Shown here: positions 1 through 6,572 of the stretch, one piece after another
Numbering within the stretch: position 1 is the stretch's first letter
Layout: each line of letters begins with the position of its first letter
Origin: Prevotellaceae bacterium
GTDB lineage: Bacteria > Bacteroidota > Bacteroidia > Bacteroidales > Paludibacteraceae
Length of the DNA stretch: 12,303 nucleotides
Assembly: GCA_031270565.1 (NCBI GenBank)
Contig: JAISXJ010000075.1
Location: 1 to 12,303 of the forward strand
Direction: 5' to 3'
The notes under the pieces: model-generated
What the model was told of the DNA's origin: nothing
Databases searched by the model: none
The model's input: only the letters and a program-made list of their open reading frames with translations
Made by a program: the position numbers and the translations under genes

Positions 1-1
1 A

Positions 2-727
2 AATTACAAATCGTCGCTGCAAAACGACCTGTCAGGTCTTACCCGCGACACAGGCTTAAAACTCAAACTGTATGCCATTTATAATGACGGCAACATCGAC
101 AGAGCCATTGAACTGAACACATCGCTTCAGGATTGTGCATGTTGCGGGGCGTATGTGGCGAGCGGAGTATGGAAAGCATTCATGTGTCACAATCTCGGCG
201 CTGATCAAACGGCATATCCGTTTACGCCTTCGGCGGAGATTCACGGGGCGAAATACAAATGGGGGGTTAAGACAGTGGCTTTAACACAGGCGGAAGACCA
301 GAGCAATAGCAGTTCTGTTACAAACTGGACAACCATTACACCGCCTCCCACCACAAGTGATAACTGGGACATGACGACCGCCAATCCCTGCCCTGACGGT
401 TGGCGGGTTCCCACTATCGAGGAATGGGCTGCTGTGATAAATACCTCTAATAACGCTATCACATATGTAGGCACAAACTGGACGAGCGGTTCTGGCAACT
501 ACACTACCGGTATGAAGGTTGGCGACGCATTGTTTTTGCCCGCTGCCGGCTACCGGAGCACCAGCAATGGTACGTTGAACTTACGTGGCGAATACGGCAG
601 ATACTGGAGCTCTACTGCTTATAGTATAAGTGAAGGTTACAACCTGAACTTCTACGACGGTGGCCAGCACGCGGAAGCCCACGTCAGTCGGTTGTACGGC
701 TACCCTGTTCGCTGCATTTCAGAATAA
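2..727 (+). CDS. FISUMP-domain protein, C-terminal part (5' end outside window)
   Basis: The frame is open from base 2 to a TAA at 725-727, giving the last 241 residues of a protein whose start lies before the window. An internal GTG at 155 is not a credible start, because the frame continues upstream with plausible protein. The C-terminal ~185 residues match the Fibrobacter succinogenes major paralogous (FISUMP) domain: a CACCGAY cysteine cluster, WKAFMCHNLGAD, YKWG, NPCPDGWRVPTIEEW, LFLPAAGYR, YWSST, YNLNF and a terminal PVRCISE. FISUMP proteins are usually exported and are abundant as paralogues in Bacteroidota; their ligand is generally unknown. The domain is thought to have a C-type-lectin-like fold (recalled knowledge). 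The last 38 codons align without gaps to the next gene, with a constant framework and variable positions. A strong terminator follows 20 bp after the stop. The domain call is firm; the function is unknown. Confidence 0.88.
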   Translation, partial: NYKSSLQNDLSGLTRDTGLKLKLYAIYNDGNIDRAIELNTSLQDCACCGAYVASGVWKAFMCHNLGADQTAYPFTPSAEIHGAKYKWGVKTVALTQAEDQSNSSSVTNWTTITPPPTTSDNWDMTTANPCPDGWRVPTIEEWAAVINTSNNAITYVGTNWTSGSGNYTTGMKVGDALFLPAAGYRSTSNGTLNLRGEYGRYWSSTAYSISEGYNLNFYDGGQHAEAHVSRLYGYPVRCISE

Positions 728-747
728 AAGCGACCGCCAAAACAAAC

Positions 748-777
748 AAAAAGCCCCGCGAGGGGCTTTTTGTTTTT
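748..777 (+). terminator. Rho-independent terminator after the first FISUMP gene
   Basis: A perfect 10-bp stem (AAAAAGCCCC at 748-757, GGGGCTTTTT at 762-771) has a GCGA loop and is followed by GTTTTT. It lies 20 bp past the stop codon at 725-727 and is a textbook intrinsic terminator for the plus strand. Confidence 0.9.
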
Positions 778-805
778 AATGAAAAATGAAGAATGAAAAA
801 TATTC

Positions 806-907
806 TTTTAGTGAATAACGAATAGTTGTCAGTTTCTCTCCGCTCCCGCAAGAAACGCAAAAATATTTTTCACTAATAACTAAACTCTACACTCTAAAAA
901 CTAAAAA
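806..907 (+). repeat. Composite heptad-repeat module, site 1
   Basis: This is the smallest copy of an element seen three times in the window. On the left are heptads TTTTAGT, GAATAAC and GAATAGT (806-826), followed by TGTCAG. A short core ends in the perfect 12-bp palindrome AAAAATATTTTT (859-870). Then comes a run of five 7-bp units (873-907): CTAATAA, CTAAACT, CTACACT, CTAAAAA, CTAAAAA. The run stops six bases before the -7 box at 914. The sequence just before it (781-805) is degenerate GAATGAAAAAT-type material of the same flavour. No coding potential is seen. Confidence 0.7.
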
Positions 908-913
908 AATGCG

Positions 914-921
914 TACTTTTG
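914..921 (+). promoter_or_regulatory. Bacteroidota-type -7 box (TACTTTTG)
   Basis: TACTTTTG matches the Bacteroidota primary sigma factor -7 consensus TAnnTTTG exactly. There is no clear TTTG -33 element about 20 bp upstream; that region is the CTAAAAA heptad run. Transcription would start near 928, leaving a leader of roughly 285 nt before the ATG at 1213. Confidence 0.6.
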
Positions 922-1212
922 CCGGCACCAAATTATAAGCCTACCAATAAGTCTTATATCAACACAGACAAAACAAAAGTGTTGTATTGCATGTTTTGAA
1001 GCAATCGCAACAAACAGCGTAAGAACACTGCCGCTTTCATCACAACAGTTCAACTGTCAAAACCTTTCGTTAGAATTATCCAAAATCTTATTAAAACAGC
1101 CATTTACTTTCATCAAGGCATTTAACCAAAAACAAAATTTCTTCGACAGAATACAACTGAGTATATGTTGAAGTGTCATTTTTTATTTATTAATTTTTAA
1201 CCAATTATTGCA
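922..1212 (+). other. Long presumed 5' leader of the second FISUMP gene
   Basis: About 290 bases without an ORF. It holds a small perfect inverted repeat, ACAGTT-C-AACTGT (1045-1057), and a weak one, ATTGC/GCAAT, near 988-1006. I see no known riboswitch fold. The decamer TAATTTTTAA (1191-1200) sits 12 nt before the ATG, in place of a Shine-Dalgarno sequence, and recurs before the GHL10-like gene. A closer promoter cannot be excluded, but no other TAnnTTTG match was found. Confidence 0.45.
1191..1200 (+). promoter_or_regulatory. AT-rich translation leader TAATTTTTAA
   Basis: There is no Shine-Dalgarno sequence before the ATG at 1213. Instead TAATTTTTAA lies 12 nt upstream. The identical decamer lies 11 nt before the ATG at 7252, and TAAATTTTAA lies 10 nt before the ATG at 10135. 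A role in ribosome recruitment is an inference. Confidence 0.4.
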
Positions 1213-2514
1213 ATGAAAAAAAATTTTCTATTTGCCTCTGTGGCAATTTATTTAAGTATTGTTTCCTATTCTACGGCGCAGGTAACAATTGGCGGAAAGA
1301 ATCCGCCAAAACCCGGCACCATTTTAGACTTGAACAGTGCCGACGGCATAAGAGGCGGATTGTTGCCTTCGCACGTGAAGATTACCGACCTGAAGCGTAT
1401 CCCGAAAATCTTTGGAGGCGTTACGATTGACTCCGTCAAACAGGATGTGAATCACGAACTGACAGGTATGATTGTTTACAACACAAACAGTAATCTTGAT
1501 GACGGTAAAGGTTTATATCTCTGGGATGGCGATAACTGGTGTTATGTTGGCGGCGGTCTGGGGTTTTCTGCGCCTGTTGTCGAAGTTACTCACTGCCCCG
1601 GTATGTTCGTTCCCTCTGTAACTTTTATGCCTTATAATCTGGGCGCAGATGCAACGTTGAATACGCCCAAAAAACAAATGGAATATCTTGCAACTAACCC
1701 ATTCAACGAAAAGGACGAGCGAGTTTACGGAGGTCTGTATCAATGGGGTCGAAAAGATTTGAAGCATGGTTCTCGCAGCAACGTCAAACTCATCAAAGGG
1801 CAAACCGGTTCACCGGTTGACGGAGAATTTTACTACGAAAGAAACAACTGGTATAATGGTTCATCTGCTGAAGCTCTTTGGGGTAATGGTCAACTTGTAT
1901 CTTACGACTGGAAATCAGCTGCCGGAGGAGCTGTCTATAACGGTACGGCTTACTACCAGAAGCCTGTAAAAACCGACAACGACCCTTGTCCCGCCGGTTG
2001 GCGTGTCCCCACTCAGGATGAATGGGAACGTACCGGTTTCTATGACTGCACACCAGGCAAAACTATCGAACATGTGTCTCCGAGCGAGAATAAATACTAC
2101 TATGAGGCTACCGTAAGTGGTTGGATCTGGGTTCGTGTCAAGGCAGGTAAACCGTTTACCGGAACCTGGGCTAACAACGAAGATGGCGGATGGGCTGTTT
2201 ATGAAAAAACTGTCTGGGATGCAGCCATAGCGCAGGGTGGTTATTTTGACCCGCAGCGTACCGGTAAACCGGATTTTAAGAAATTGTTATATGTCTCCGA
2301 CGCACCTTCTCCGCTGCTTTTTTTGCCCACAGCCGGCTGTCGCCTGTTCAGTAGCGGTCTGGTAAGCAATACCGGAGGAAGTGGATTTTATTGGAGCAGT
2401 TCAATTACTAATGGCGGCAGCAGCTACAACCTGAGCTTCACCAACGCCATGATAGATGCGTCCAGCGTCAGCAGTCGCGGGTCAGGATTTAGCATACGTT
2501 GTGTTAAAGAGTGA
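1213..2514 (+). CDS. Secreted FISUMP-domain protein
   Basis: A complete 433-residue protein. Residues 1-23 form a signal peptide (MKKN, a hydrophobic run, then STAQ as a likely signal peptidase I site). Residues ~24-113 resemble the N-terminal module of many Bacteroidota surface proteins (VTIGGKNPPKPGTILDL, GGLLPSHVKITDL, TGMIVYNTN, GLYLWDGDNW). The FISUMP domain follows: FMPYNLGAD (138-146), YGGLYQWGR (172-180), DPCPAGWRVPTQDEW (257-271), LLFLPTAGCR (368-377), FYWSSS (392-397), YNLSF (405-409) and IRCVKE (428-433). About 100 residues (~275-370) separate the WRVPT and FLPTAG blocks, so the domain carries an insertion compared with the first gene. No T9SS sorting domain or lipobox is visible. 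It has its own promoter and terminator, so it is probably monocistronic. The function is unknown; surface adhesion or ligand binding is only an inference. Confidence 0.93.
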   Translation: MKKNFLFASVAIYLSIVSYSTAQVTIGGKNPPKPGTILDLNSADGIRGGLLPSHVKITDLKRIPKIFGGVTIDSVKQDVNHELTGMIVYNTNSNLDDGKGLYLWDGDNWCYVGGGLGFSAPVVEVTHCPGMFVPSVTFMPYNLGADATLNTPKKQMEYLATNPFNEKDERVYGGLYQWGRKDLKHGSRSNVKLIKGQTGSPVDGEFYYERNNWYNGSSAEALWGNGQLVSYDWKSAAGGAVYNGTAYYQKPVKTDNDPCPAGWRVPTQDEWERTGFYDCTPGKTIEHVSPSENKYYYEATVSGWIWVRVKAGKPFTGTWANNEDGGWAVYEKTVWDAAIAQGGYFDPQRTGKPDFKKLLYVSDAPSPLLFLPTAGCRLFSSGLVSNTGGSGFYWSSSITNGGSSYNLSFTNAMIDASSVSSRGSGFSIRCVKE

Positions 2515-2545
2515 AAGATGCCTAAGACCGCTCTGTTATAAACTA

Positions 2546-2577
2546 AAACAAACCGCCTTGAAAAGGGCGGTTTGTTT
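2546..2577. terminator. Bidirectional terminator between convergent genes
   Basis: A 12-bp perfect stem (AAACAAACCGCC at 2546-2557, GGCGGTTTGTTT at 2566-2577) with an 8-nt loop. It sits between the plus-strand FISUMP stop (2514) and the minus-strand dps stop (2611), and its A/T-rich outer arms can provide a U-tract for either transcript. Confidence 0.85.
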
Positions 2578-2610
2578 GATTTGCAGTCTTGCAAGAAGAC
2601 GTTTTGGGCG

Positions 2611-3087
2611 TTAGTCTGCCAGATAGGCAGAAAGCATCCAAAGTTTTTTCTCGTAATTTTTAACGGCGTGAGAAGCCAGAGACAGCGTACCCGCATCATT
2701 GGCTTTAAGAGCAAGCGGAATCAATTCCCGATGTTTAGCCAGCAGAAACTCAAGCGTTGCTTTTACATTCTGTACACCCTCGAGCCAGTTGCTTACGTTG
2801 TTTAATTCTTTAATTTCCGACTGTTTGAGGTGTTGCGACAGGCTGCTTGCCGGTGTTGCGCCCAGTTGTACAAGGCGTTCTGCAATGTTGTCGATTTGCT
2901 CTGCCACTTCGTTGTAGTATTCCTCATAAAGTTCGTGGAGTTCAAAAAATTTATCACCTCTGATGTTCCAGTGCAGTCCGCGCAGGTTGGCATAAAACAG
3001 ATGATAATCCGATAACAATTGTTCTAATTTAGCCACAACAGGATCTACTGCCGTTTGATCTAATCCGATAGCATTTACTTCTTTCAT
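2611..3087 (-). CDS. dps: Dps-family ferritin-like DNA-protection protein
   Basis: The product has 158 residues, the usual Dps size. Dps assembles into a cytoplasmic 12-mer that oxidises and stores iron, often with peroxide as oxidant, and protects DNA during oxidative stress. The ferroxidase residues typical of the family are present with canonical spacing: H39 (LHWNIRGDKFF), H51, D66 and E70 (IDNIAER). The spacings of 12, 15 and 4 match those recalled for Listeria Dps. The frame is open to an ATG at 3183, but the extra 32 residues look unlike Dps; family members begin just before a segment like MKEVNAIGLDQ, so I chose the ATG at 3085-3087. It is divergent from oxyR, and a near-perfect promoter lies at 3234-3265. 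That arrangement suggests OxyR control, which is an inference because no operator was identified. Confidence 0.95.
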   Translation of the reverse strand: MKEVNAIGLDQTAVDPVVAKLEQLLSDYHLFYANLRGLHWNIRGDKFFELHELYEEYYNEVAEQIDNIAERLVQLGATPASSLSQHLKQSEIKELNNVSNWLEGVQNVKATLEFLLAKHRELIPLALKANDAGTLSLASHAVKNYEKKLWMLSAYLAD

Positions 3088-3233
3088 AGTTCTAAGTATT
3101 AAATGATGAATAAAAACAGAATATAAATTGATACTTGTTTCCTTCTCCTTGCCCAAACAGTGTTTTTTCGTAATAACAGGCAAGGCGCAGAAGACATATA
3201 AATCGTATCCATTTTTTATCTAATTTTACAGTG

Positions 3234-3265
3234 CAAAAATACGAAAGATTATTGACGCACGCAAA
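3234..3265 (-). promoter_or_regulatory. dps promoter (Bacteroidota type)
   Basis: Read on the minus strand, TTTG (complement of 3262-3265) is followed after exactly 20 bp by TATTTTTG (complement of 3234-3241). This fits TTTG-N19/20-TAnnTTTG. Transcription would start near 3227, giving a dps leader of about 140 nt. Confidence 0.75.
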
Positions 3266-3312
3266 TCGTTTTTTTTGATGCAAATATAAACAGCATTTAT
3301 AATAGCTTATTT

Positions 3313-4284
3313 ATGAATATACAACAGTTAGAGTACGTTATTGCGGTGGATACTTACCGACATTTTGCCAAAGCCGCCGAAGCCTCATTTGTAACACAGC
3401 CGACATTGAGCATGATGATACAGAAGATGGAGGATGAGCTGGGCGTTAAAATTTTTGACCGTTCGGCGCATCCGATTACCCCTACGGACATTGGCGAGAA
3501 AATCATCACGCAGGCACGCATTACGCTTAAACACTTCAAGCAGATTGTCGAGACCGTACAGGAGGAGCGTCAACAACTCAAAGGCTCGTTTCATCTTGGC
3601 ATCATTCCTACCATTGCGCCGTATCTGGTTCCCGGTTTGCTAAAACTTTACGGTGAACATACAAATAAACAGTTTCAACTCACGGTTAAAGAGTATCCTA
3701 CCGACCGCATCGTGGAACTCATTACTGCGGGTGTACTTGATGGCGGTATTCTGGCAACCCCGCTTAAACACGACCGACTGGTGGAACATCCAATCTATTA
3801 TGAGAAATTCTATGCCTATATCTCGCCGGATGAGGCATTGCACGAGCAGAAAAAAATTACTCTCAAGGAGTTTGAAAATCTTCAAAAGGTATGGATTTTG
3901 GAAGATGTTCACTGTTTTCGGACACAAATGCTGAAGTTGTGTCAGTTCAGCAGGAAAAGGCTGAAACAGGTGATGAACTATGAGGCGGGCAGTATTGATA
4001 CCTTAATAAATATTGTGGATAACAATTCAGGAGGTACCATGATTCCCGAACTGGCAGCGGCACAACTCCCTGAAGACCGGCAGGACAATCTGCGTGATTT
4101 CACGGATATTACCGCCGTTCGGGAAGTGAGTATGGTAGTAAGTTGCCACTATGTGCGCCAAACCATGCTCAACGAAATCGTGGCAATGGTACGCCGGTCA
4201 ATTCCCACTTCCATGCAAAACGATGACCTTAAAGAGTTTGTCGTTGATTTATCGCCAAAATCCATAAAAAAAGCAAAATATTGA
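3313..4284 (+). CDS. oxyR: OxyR-type LysR-family peroxide-sensing regulator
   Basis: A 323-residue LysR-type transcriptional regulator. The N-terminal winged helix-turn-helix covers about residues 1-60 (MNIQQLEYVIAV, FAKAAEASFVTQPTLSMMIQKME, LGVKIFDRS). The substrate-binding-like sensor domain starts near residue 90 (GSFHLGIIPTIAPYLVPGLL). Two cysteines, C201 in EDVHCFRTQ and C210 in KLCQF, are nine residues apart. This equals the C199/C208 pair that forms the peroxide-induced disulfide in E. coli OxyR and supports OxyR over other LysR proteins. In that family the oxidised protein activates peroxide-defence genes such as dps, katA and ahpC. The divergent dps gene is a likely target. The ATG at 3313 directly begins the conserved helix. 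Its own promoter is unclear: TTTG (3274) and TATAAT (3298) are spaced correctly, but the second box is a poor match and the leader would be almost absent. Confidence 0.94.
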   Translation: MNIQQLEYVIAVDTYRHFAKAAEASFVTQPTLSMMIQKMEDELGVKIFDRSAHPITPTDIGEKIITQARITLKHFKQIVETVQEERQQLKGSFHLGIIPTIAPYLVPGLLKLYGEHTNKQFQLTVKEYPTDRIVELITAGVLDGGILATPLKHDRLVEHPIYYEKFYAYISPDEALHEQKKITLKEFENLQKVWILEDVHCFRTQMLKLCQFSRKRLKQVMNYEAGSIDTLINIVDNNSGGTMIPELAAAQLPEDRQDNLRDFTDITAVREVSMVVSCHYVRQTMLNEIVAMVRRSIPTSMQNDDLKEFVVDLSPKSIKKAKY

Positions 4285-4378
4285 ACAGAGGTCAACGCAT
4301 TAAAATAAAGCTAACGCCGTTAGCGCGAAGTGGTTTTCAGTGTGTGTAATCCTGTTATCGTTCTGCAAGACATACCGC

Positions 4379-4420
4379 AAAACAGACTGCCGTCCTGATA
4401 TAGACGGCAGTCTGTTATTT
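4379..4420. terminator. Bidirectional terminator between oxyR and oadB
   Basis: A 14-bp perfect stem (AACAGACTGCCGTC at 4381-4394, GACGGCAGTCTGTT at 4403-4416) with an 8-nt loop. On the minus strand it ends in TGTTTT, which fits termination of the oadG-oadB transcript; on the plus strand it ends in TGTTATTT. It lies between convergent stops at 4284 and 4443. The 4285-4378 stretch shows only a weak AACGCCGTTAGCG-type palindrome. Confidence 0.85.
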
Positions 4421-4442
4421 GAAAGAAAATTGTAGATTCCGG

Positions 4443-5768
4443 TCAACTGCCCATCATACTCAGCAGGATACCAGCCGCAACAGCCGACCCTATCACGCCT
4501 GCTACATTTGGACCCATAGCGTGCATCAACAGATAGTTGTGCGGGTCGGCTTTCTGTCCCTCTATCTGCGAGACGCGAGCCGCCATCGGCACCGCCGATA
4601 CGCCCGCCGAACCAATCAGCGGATTAATCTTGTTACGCGACGAGAACACATTGAGCAATTTTGCCAGCAAAACGCCGCCTGCCGTACCCATACCAAATGC
4701 CACAATGCCAATAGCCAAAATCATCACCGTCTGCAAGTTGAGAAACGTCTCGGCGGTGGTGGTTGCTCCCACACTGATACCCAGAAAAACGGTAACGATA
4801 TTCATCAGCTCGTTTTGAACCGTCTTTGTTAACCGTTCTACAACACCGCTTTCACGCATCAAATTGCCGAACATCAAACAGCCGATAAGCGCTGCAGCCG
4901 ACGGAAGCGTTAGCGAAACAATCACCGTAACGATGATTGGAAAGAGAATTTTCTCCACGCGCGACACCGCCCGCAGCTGCTGCATCTTGATTTGTCGCTC
5001 TTTCTTTGTCGTCAACAGACGCATAATAGGCGGCTGTATAACCGGCACCAGAGCCATATACGAGTAAGCGGCAACAGCGATAGGTCCTAACAGTTCCGGC
5101 GCCAGTTTCGATGTAAGAAAAATAGCCGTAGGTCCGTCAGCGCCACCGATGATTCCAATTGAAGCTGCCTGCGCCGGTGTAAATTCCAGAGCAATGGCGG
5201 CAATGAACGTCGCAAAGATTCCCAGCTGGGCAGCAGCGCCGAGCAACAGACTTTTAGGATTGGCAAGTAAAGGACCAAAATCAGTCATTGCGCCAATACC
5301 GACAAAGATGATACAGGGATAAATGCCCATTTTTACGCCGAGATAGAGATAGTCTATCAATCCGCCTCCTTGGCTGAGCGCATCCCAGTGCACATGTCCG
5401 TCTGCAAACAGTTCGCTGTGGAACATCCCTGCCAGCGGAATATTGGTAAGCAACATTCCGAATGCAATCGGCAATAATAACAGTGGCTCGAAACCCTTGA
5501 CAATTGCCAGATATAACAGAAGAAATGCAACTAACAGCATCACAACGGTTTTCCATGTCATCGTGGCGAAACCCATCGTGCTGACAAATTTTTTCAACGT
5601 ATCAGCGATAGAAATATTTTTATCCATCGCTTCCGACTGTTCGGTAACATCATTCTGAGATACCTGCACCGTTGAAACAGTATCGGACGGTGCATTTTGC
5701 GCTGACAGGTTCGTACAAAATCCTGTACAAAGGAGCAGCAATACAAGAAACAGGCTCTTATTTTTCAT
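4443..5768 (-). CDS. oadB: Sodium-ion-translocating decarboxylase, beta subunit
   Basis: A 441-residue polytopic membrane protein of the OadB/MmdB/GcdB family. It couples decarboxylation of carboxybiotin to sodium export across the inner membrane. Family signatures are present: MTDFGPLLANPKSLLLGAAAQLGIF (161-185), the GGADGPT loop with D211 (209-214), YSYMALVPVIQPPIMRLLTT, and NPLIGSAGVSAVPMAARV with N382, G386 and S391. As recalled from work on Klebsiella OadB, the Asp of GGADGPT and the Asn/Gly/Ser of the second block are important for Na+ handling. Multiple hydrophobic segments cover residues ~72-440. Unusually, residues 1-24 look like a cleavable signal peptide (ending NLSAQ) followed by a polar stretch of ~45 residues before the first family-typical segment. 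It is the second gene after oadG (29-bp gap). Whether the enzyme acts on oxaloacetate, methylmalonyl-CoA or glutaconyl-CoA cannot be told from this subunit. Confidence 0.95.
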   Translation of the reverse strand: MKNKSLFLVLLLLCTGFCTNLSAQNAPSDTVSTVQVSQNDVTEQSEAMDKNISIADTLKKFVSTMGFATMTWKTVVMLLVAFLLLYLAIVKGFEPLLLLPIAFGMLLTNIPLAGMFHSELFADGHVHWDALSQGGGLIDYLYLGVKMGIYPCIIFVGIGAMTDFGPLLANPKSLLLGAAAQLGIFATFIAAIALEFTPAQAASIGIIGGADGPTAIFLTSKLAPELLGPIAVAAYSYMALVPVIQPPIMRLLTTKKERQIKMQQLRAVSRVEKILFPIIVTVIVSLTLPSAAALIGCLMFGNLMRESGVVERLTKTVQNELMNIVTVFLGISVGATTTAETFLNLQTVMILAIGIVAFGMGTAGGVLLAKLLNVFSSRNKINPLIGSAGVSAVPMAARVSQIEGQKADPHNYLLMHAMGPNVAGVIGSAVAAGILLSMMGS

Positions 5769-5797
5769 GTTTTATTTATCTTGGTTTTAATTTACAG

Positions 5798-6169
5798 TTA
5801 CAACGTGTTGTTTAGACCGAATATTTTGGCATTCCACGCAGAATCGTCTCCAGTGCGCTGGATGGTCAAAACATTACTTTCTCCGTCGTGCACCTCTGCA
5901 AAATAGAGATACAAAGCGGCGGAAATGGCGGCAATGTCATTGCTCTGACTGTTGTCATTATTAACACTGACAGTGTCCGTTTTTACGGGTTCGGGTTGAG
6001 GTTGTAGAACTTGTTTTGCGGGTTGATGCTTGCCGGCAGAATACGTCAAAATTTTGTTGAATAACAGTAATAAAAGCACCAGCAGGCACAGGATGATTAT
6101 CACGATTGTAAAACCTGCCCAGACAACCATCAGAGCATTAGACCAATTAATAGCCAATAATAATTGCAT
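5798..6169 (-). CDS. oadG: Sodium-ion-translocating decarboxylase, gamma subunit (OadG family)
   Basis: A 123-residue protein with the usual gamma-subunit layout. One membrane helix covers about residues 12-38. A Pro/Gln/polar linker (45-78) leads to the conserved C-terminal block, AAISAALYLYFAEVHD then SNVLTIQR and WNAKIFGLN, which is characteristic of Bacteroidota OadG-like proteins. In the family this subunit holds the membrane beta subunit and the cytoplasmic carboxyltransferase together. It precedes oadB by 29 bp and shares its promoter at 6228-6259, so the two form one operon. The alpha (carboxyltransferase) and biotin-carrier genes that often accompany them are absent on both sides: upstream is repeat DNA, downstream a terminator. 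They must be encoded elsewhere if the pump works. Confidence 0.9.
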   Translation of the reverse strand: MQLLLAINWSNALMVVWAGFTIVIIILCLLVLLLLLFNKILTYSAGKHQPAKQVLQPQPEPVKTDTVSVNNDNSQSNDIAAISAALYLYFAEVHDGESNVLTIQRTGDDSAWNAKIFGLNNTL

Positions 6170-6227
6170 AATAATATGATAAGATTAATGAATCAATAAA
6201 AAGAAATAACTTTCTCTAAAACGCGCG

Positions 6228-6259
6228 CAAAAGTACTCAAAAATATTTGATGATACAAA
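6228..6259 (-). promoter_or_regulatory. oadG-oadB promoter (Bacteroidota type)
   Basis: On the minus strand, TTTG (complement of 6256-6259) is followed after exactly 20 bp by TACTTTTG (complement of 6228-6235). This is a full match to the TTTG-N19/20-TAnnTTTG consensus. Transcription should begin near 6221, about 50 nt before the oadG ATG at 6169. Confidence 0.8.
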
Positions 6260-6308
6260 CATTTTTTCTTTATGCTAACTCTTTTTTTTGTGGCGCTGTG
6301 AAAAGAAT

Positions 6309-6542
6309 GAATAACGAATAACGAATAACGAATAGTGAATAGTGAATAATTGAGAATTGAGAATGAAGAAATGAAGAAATGAAGAAATGAAGAAATGAAT
6401 AGTGAATAATGTAGGGTGCAACCCTGTGTGGTTGCCCTAACGAATAGCGAATAGTGAATAGTGAATAATTGAGAATTGAGAAATTAAGAAATGAAGAAAT
6501 GAAGAAATGAAGAAATGAATAGTGAATAACGAAGAAATTGAG
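6309..6542 (+). repeat. Composite module site 2, left part: duplicated 7-bp/8-bp tandem repeats
   Basis: The tract is built from heptads (GAATAAC x3 at 6309-6329, GAATAGT x2, GAATAAT, then TGAGAAT x2) and octads (GAAGAAAT x4 at 6365-6396). A block of about 80 bp (6330-6410) recurs at 6449-6529, 119 bp away, with octads x3 and small changes. Between the two blocks lies one hairpin (6412-6439). The minus strand is open across this tract, but only as a low-complexity Ser/Phe/His/Ile string, so it is not a gene. Confidence 0.8.
6412..6439. repeat. Imperfect palindrome between the duplicated minisatellite blocks
   Basis: TAGG and GCAACC pair with GGTTGC and CCTA around a CTGTGT loop, with a two-base bulge: 10 paired bases in 28. 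It sits exactly between the two ~80-bp repeat blocks and contrasts with their AT-rich sequence, so it may be a separate small insertion. Confidence 0.6.
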
Positions 6543-6546
6543 TAGT

Positions 6547-6572
6547 CCTGAATTGAAAATCGACGAAGCCAA
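6547..6572 (+). repeat. 26-bp direct repeat, copy 1
   Basis: Begins CCTGAATTGAAAATCG and ends GAAGCCAA. It matches copy 2 (6645-6670) at 25 of 26 positions (GAC here, GGC there), with a 98-bp period. It is followed directly by the hairpin at 6573-6587. Confidence 0.75.

Noticed and set aside
155..727. GTG at 155 as the start of a 190-aa gene
   Set aside because: The frame is open to base 2 with plausible protein, including the cysteine cluster upstream, so the gene is truncated by the window edge.
1045..1057. ACAGTT-C-AACTGT as an operator
   Set aside because: A 6-bp-arm palindrome is easily expected by chance in this AT-rich leader and no second copy or regulator links to it.
3088..3183. 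N-terminal extension of Dps to the ATG at 3183 (190 aa)
   Set aside because: The extra 32 residues do not resemble Dps, and starting at 3087 gives the normal family length with an ordinary N-terminus.
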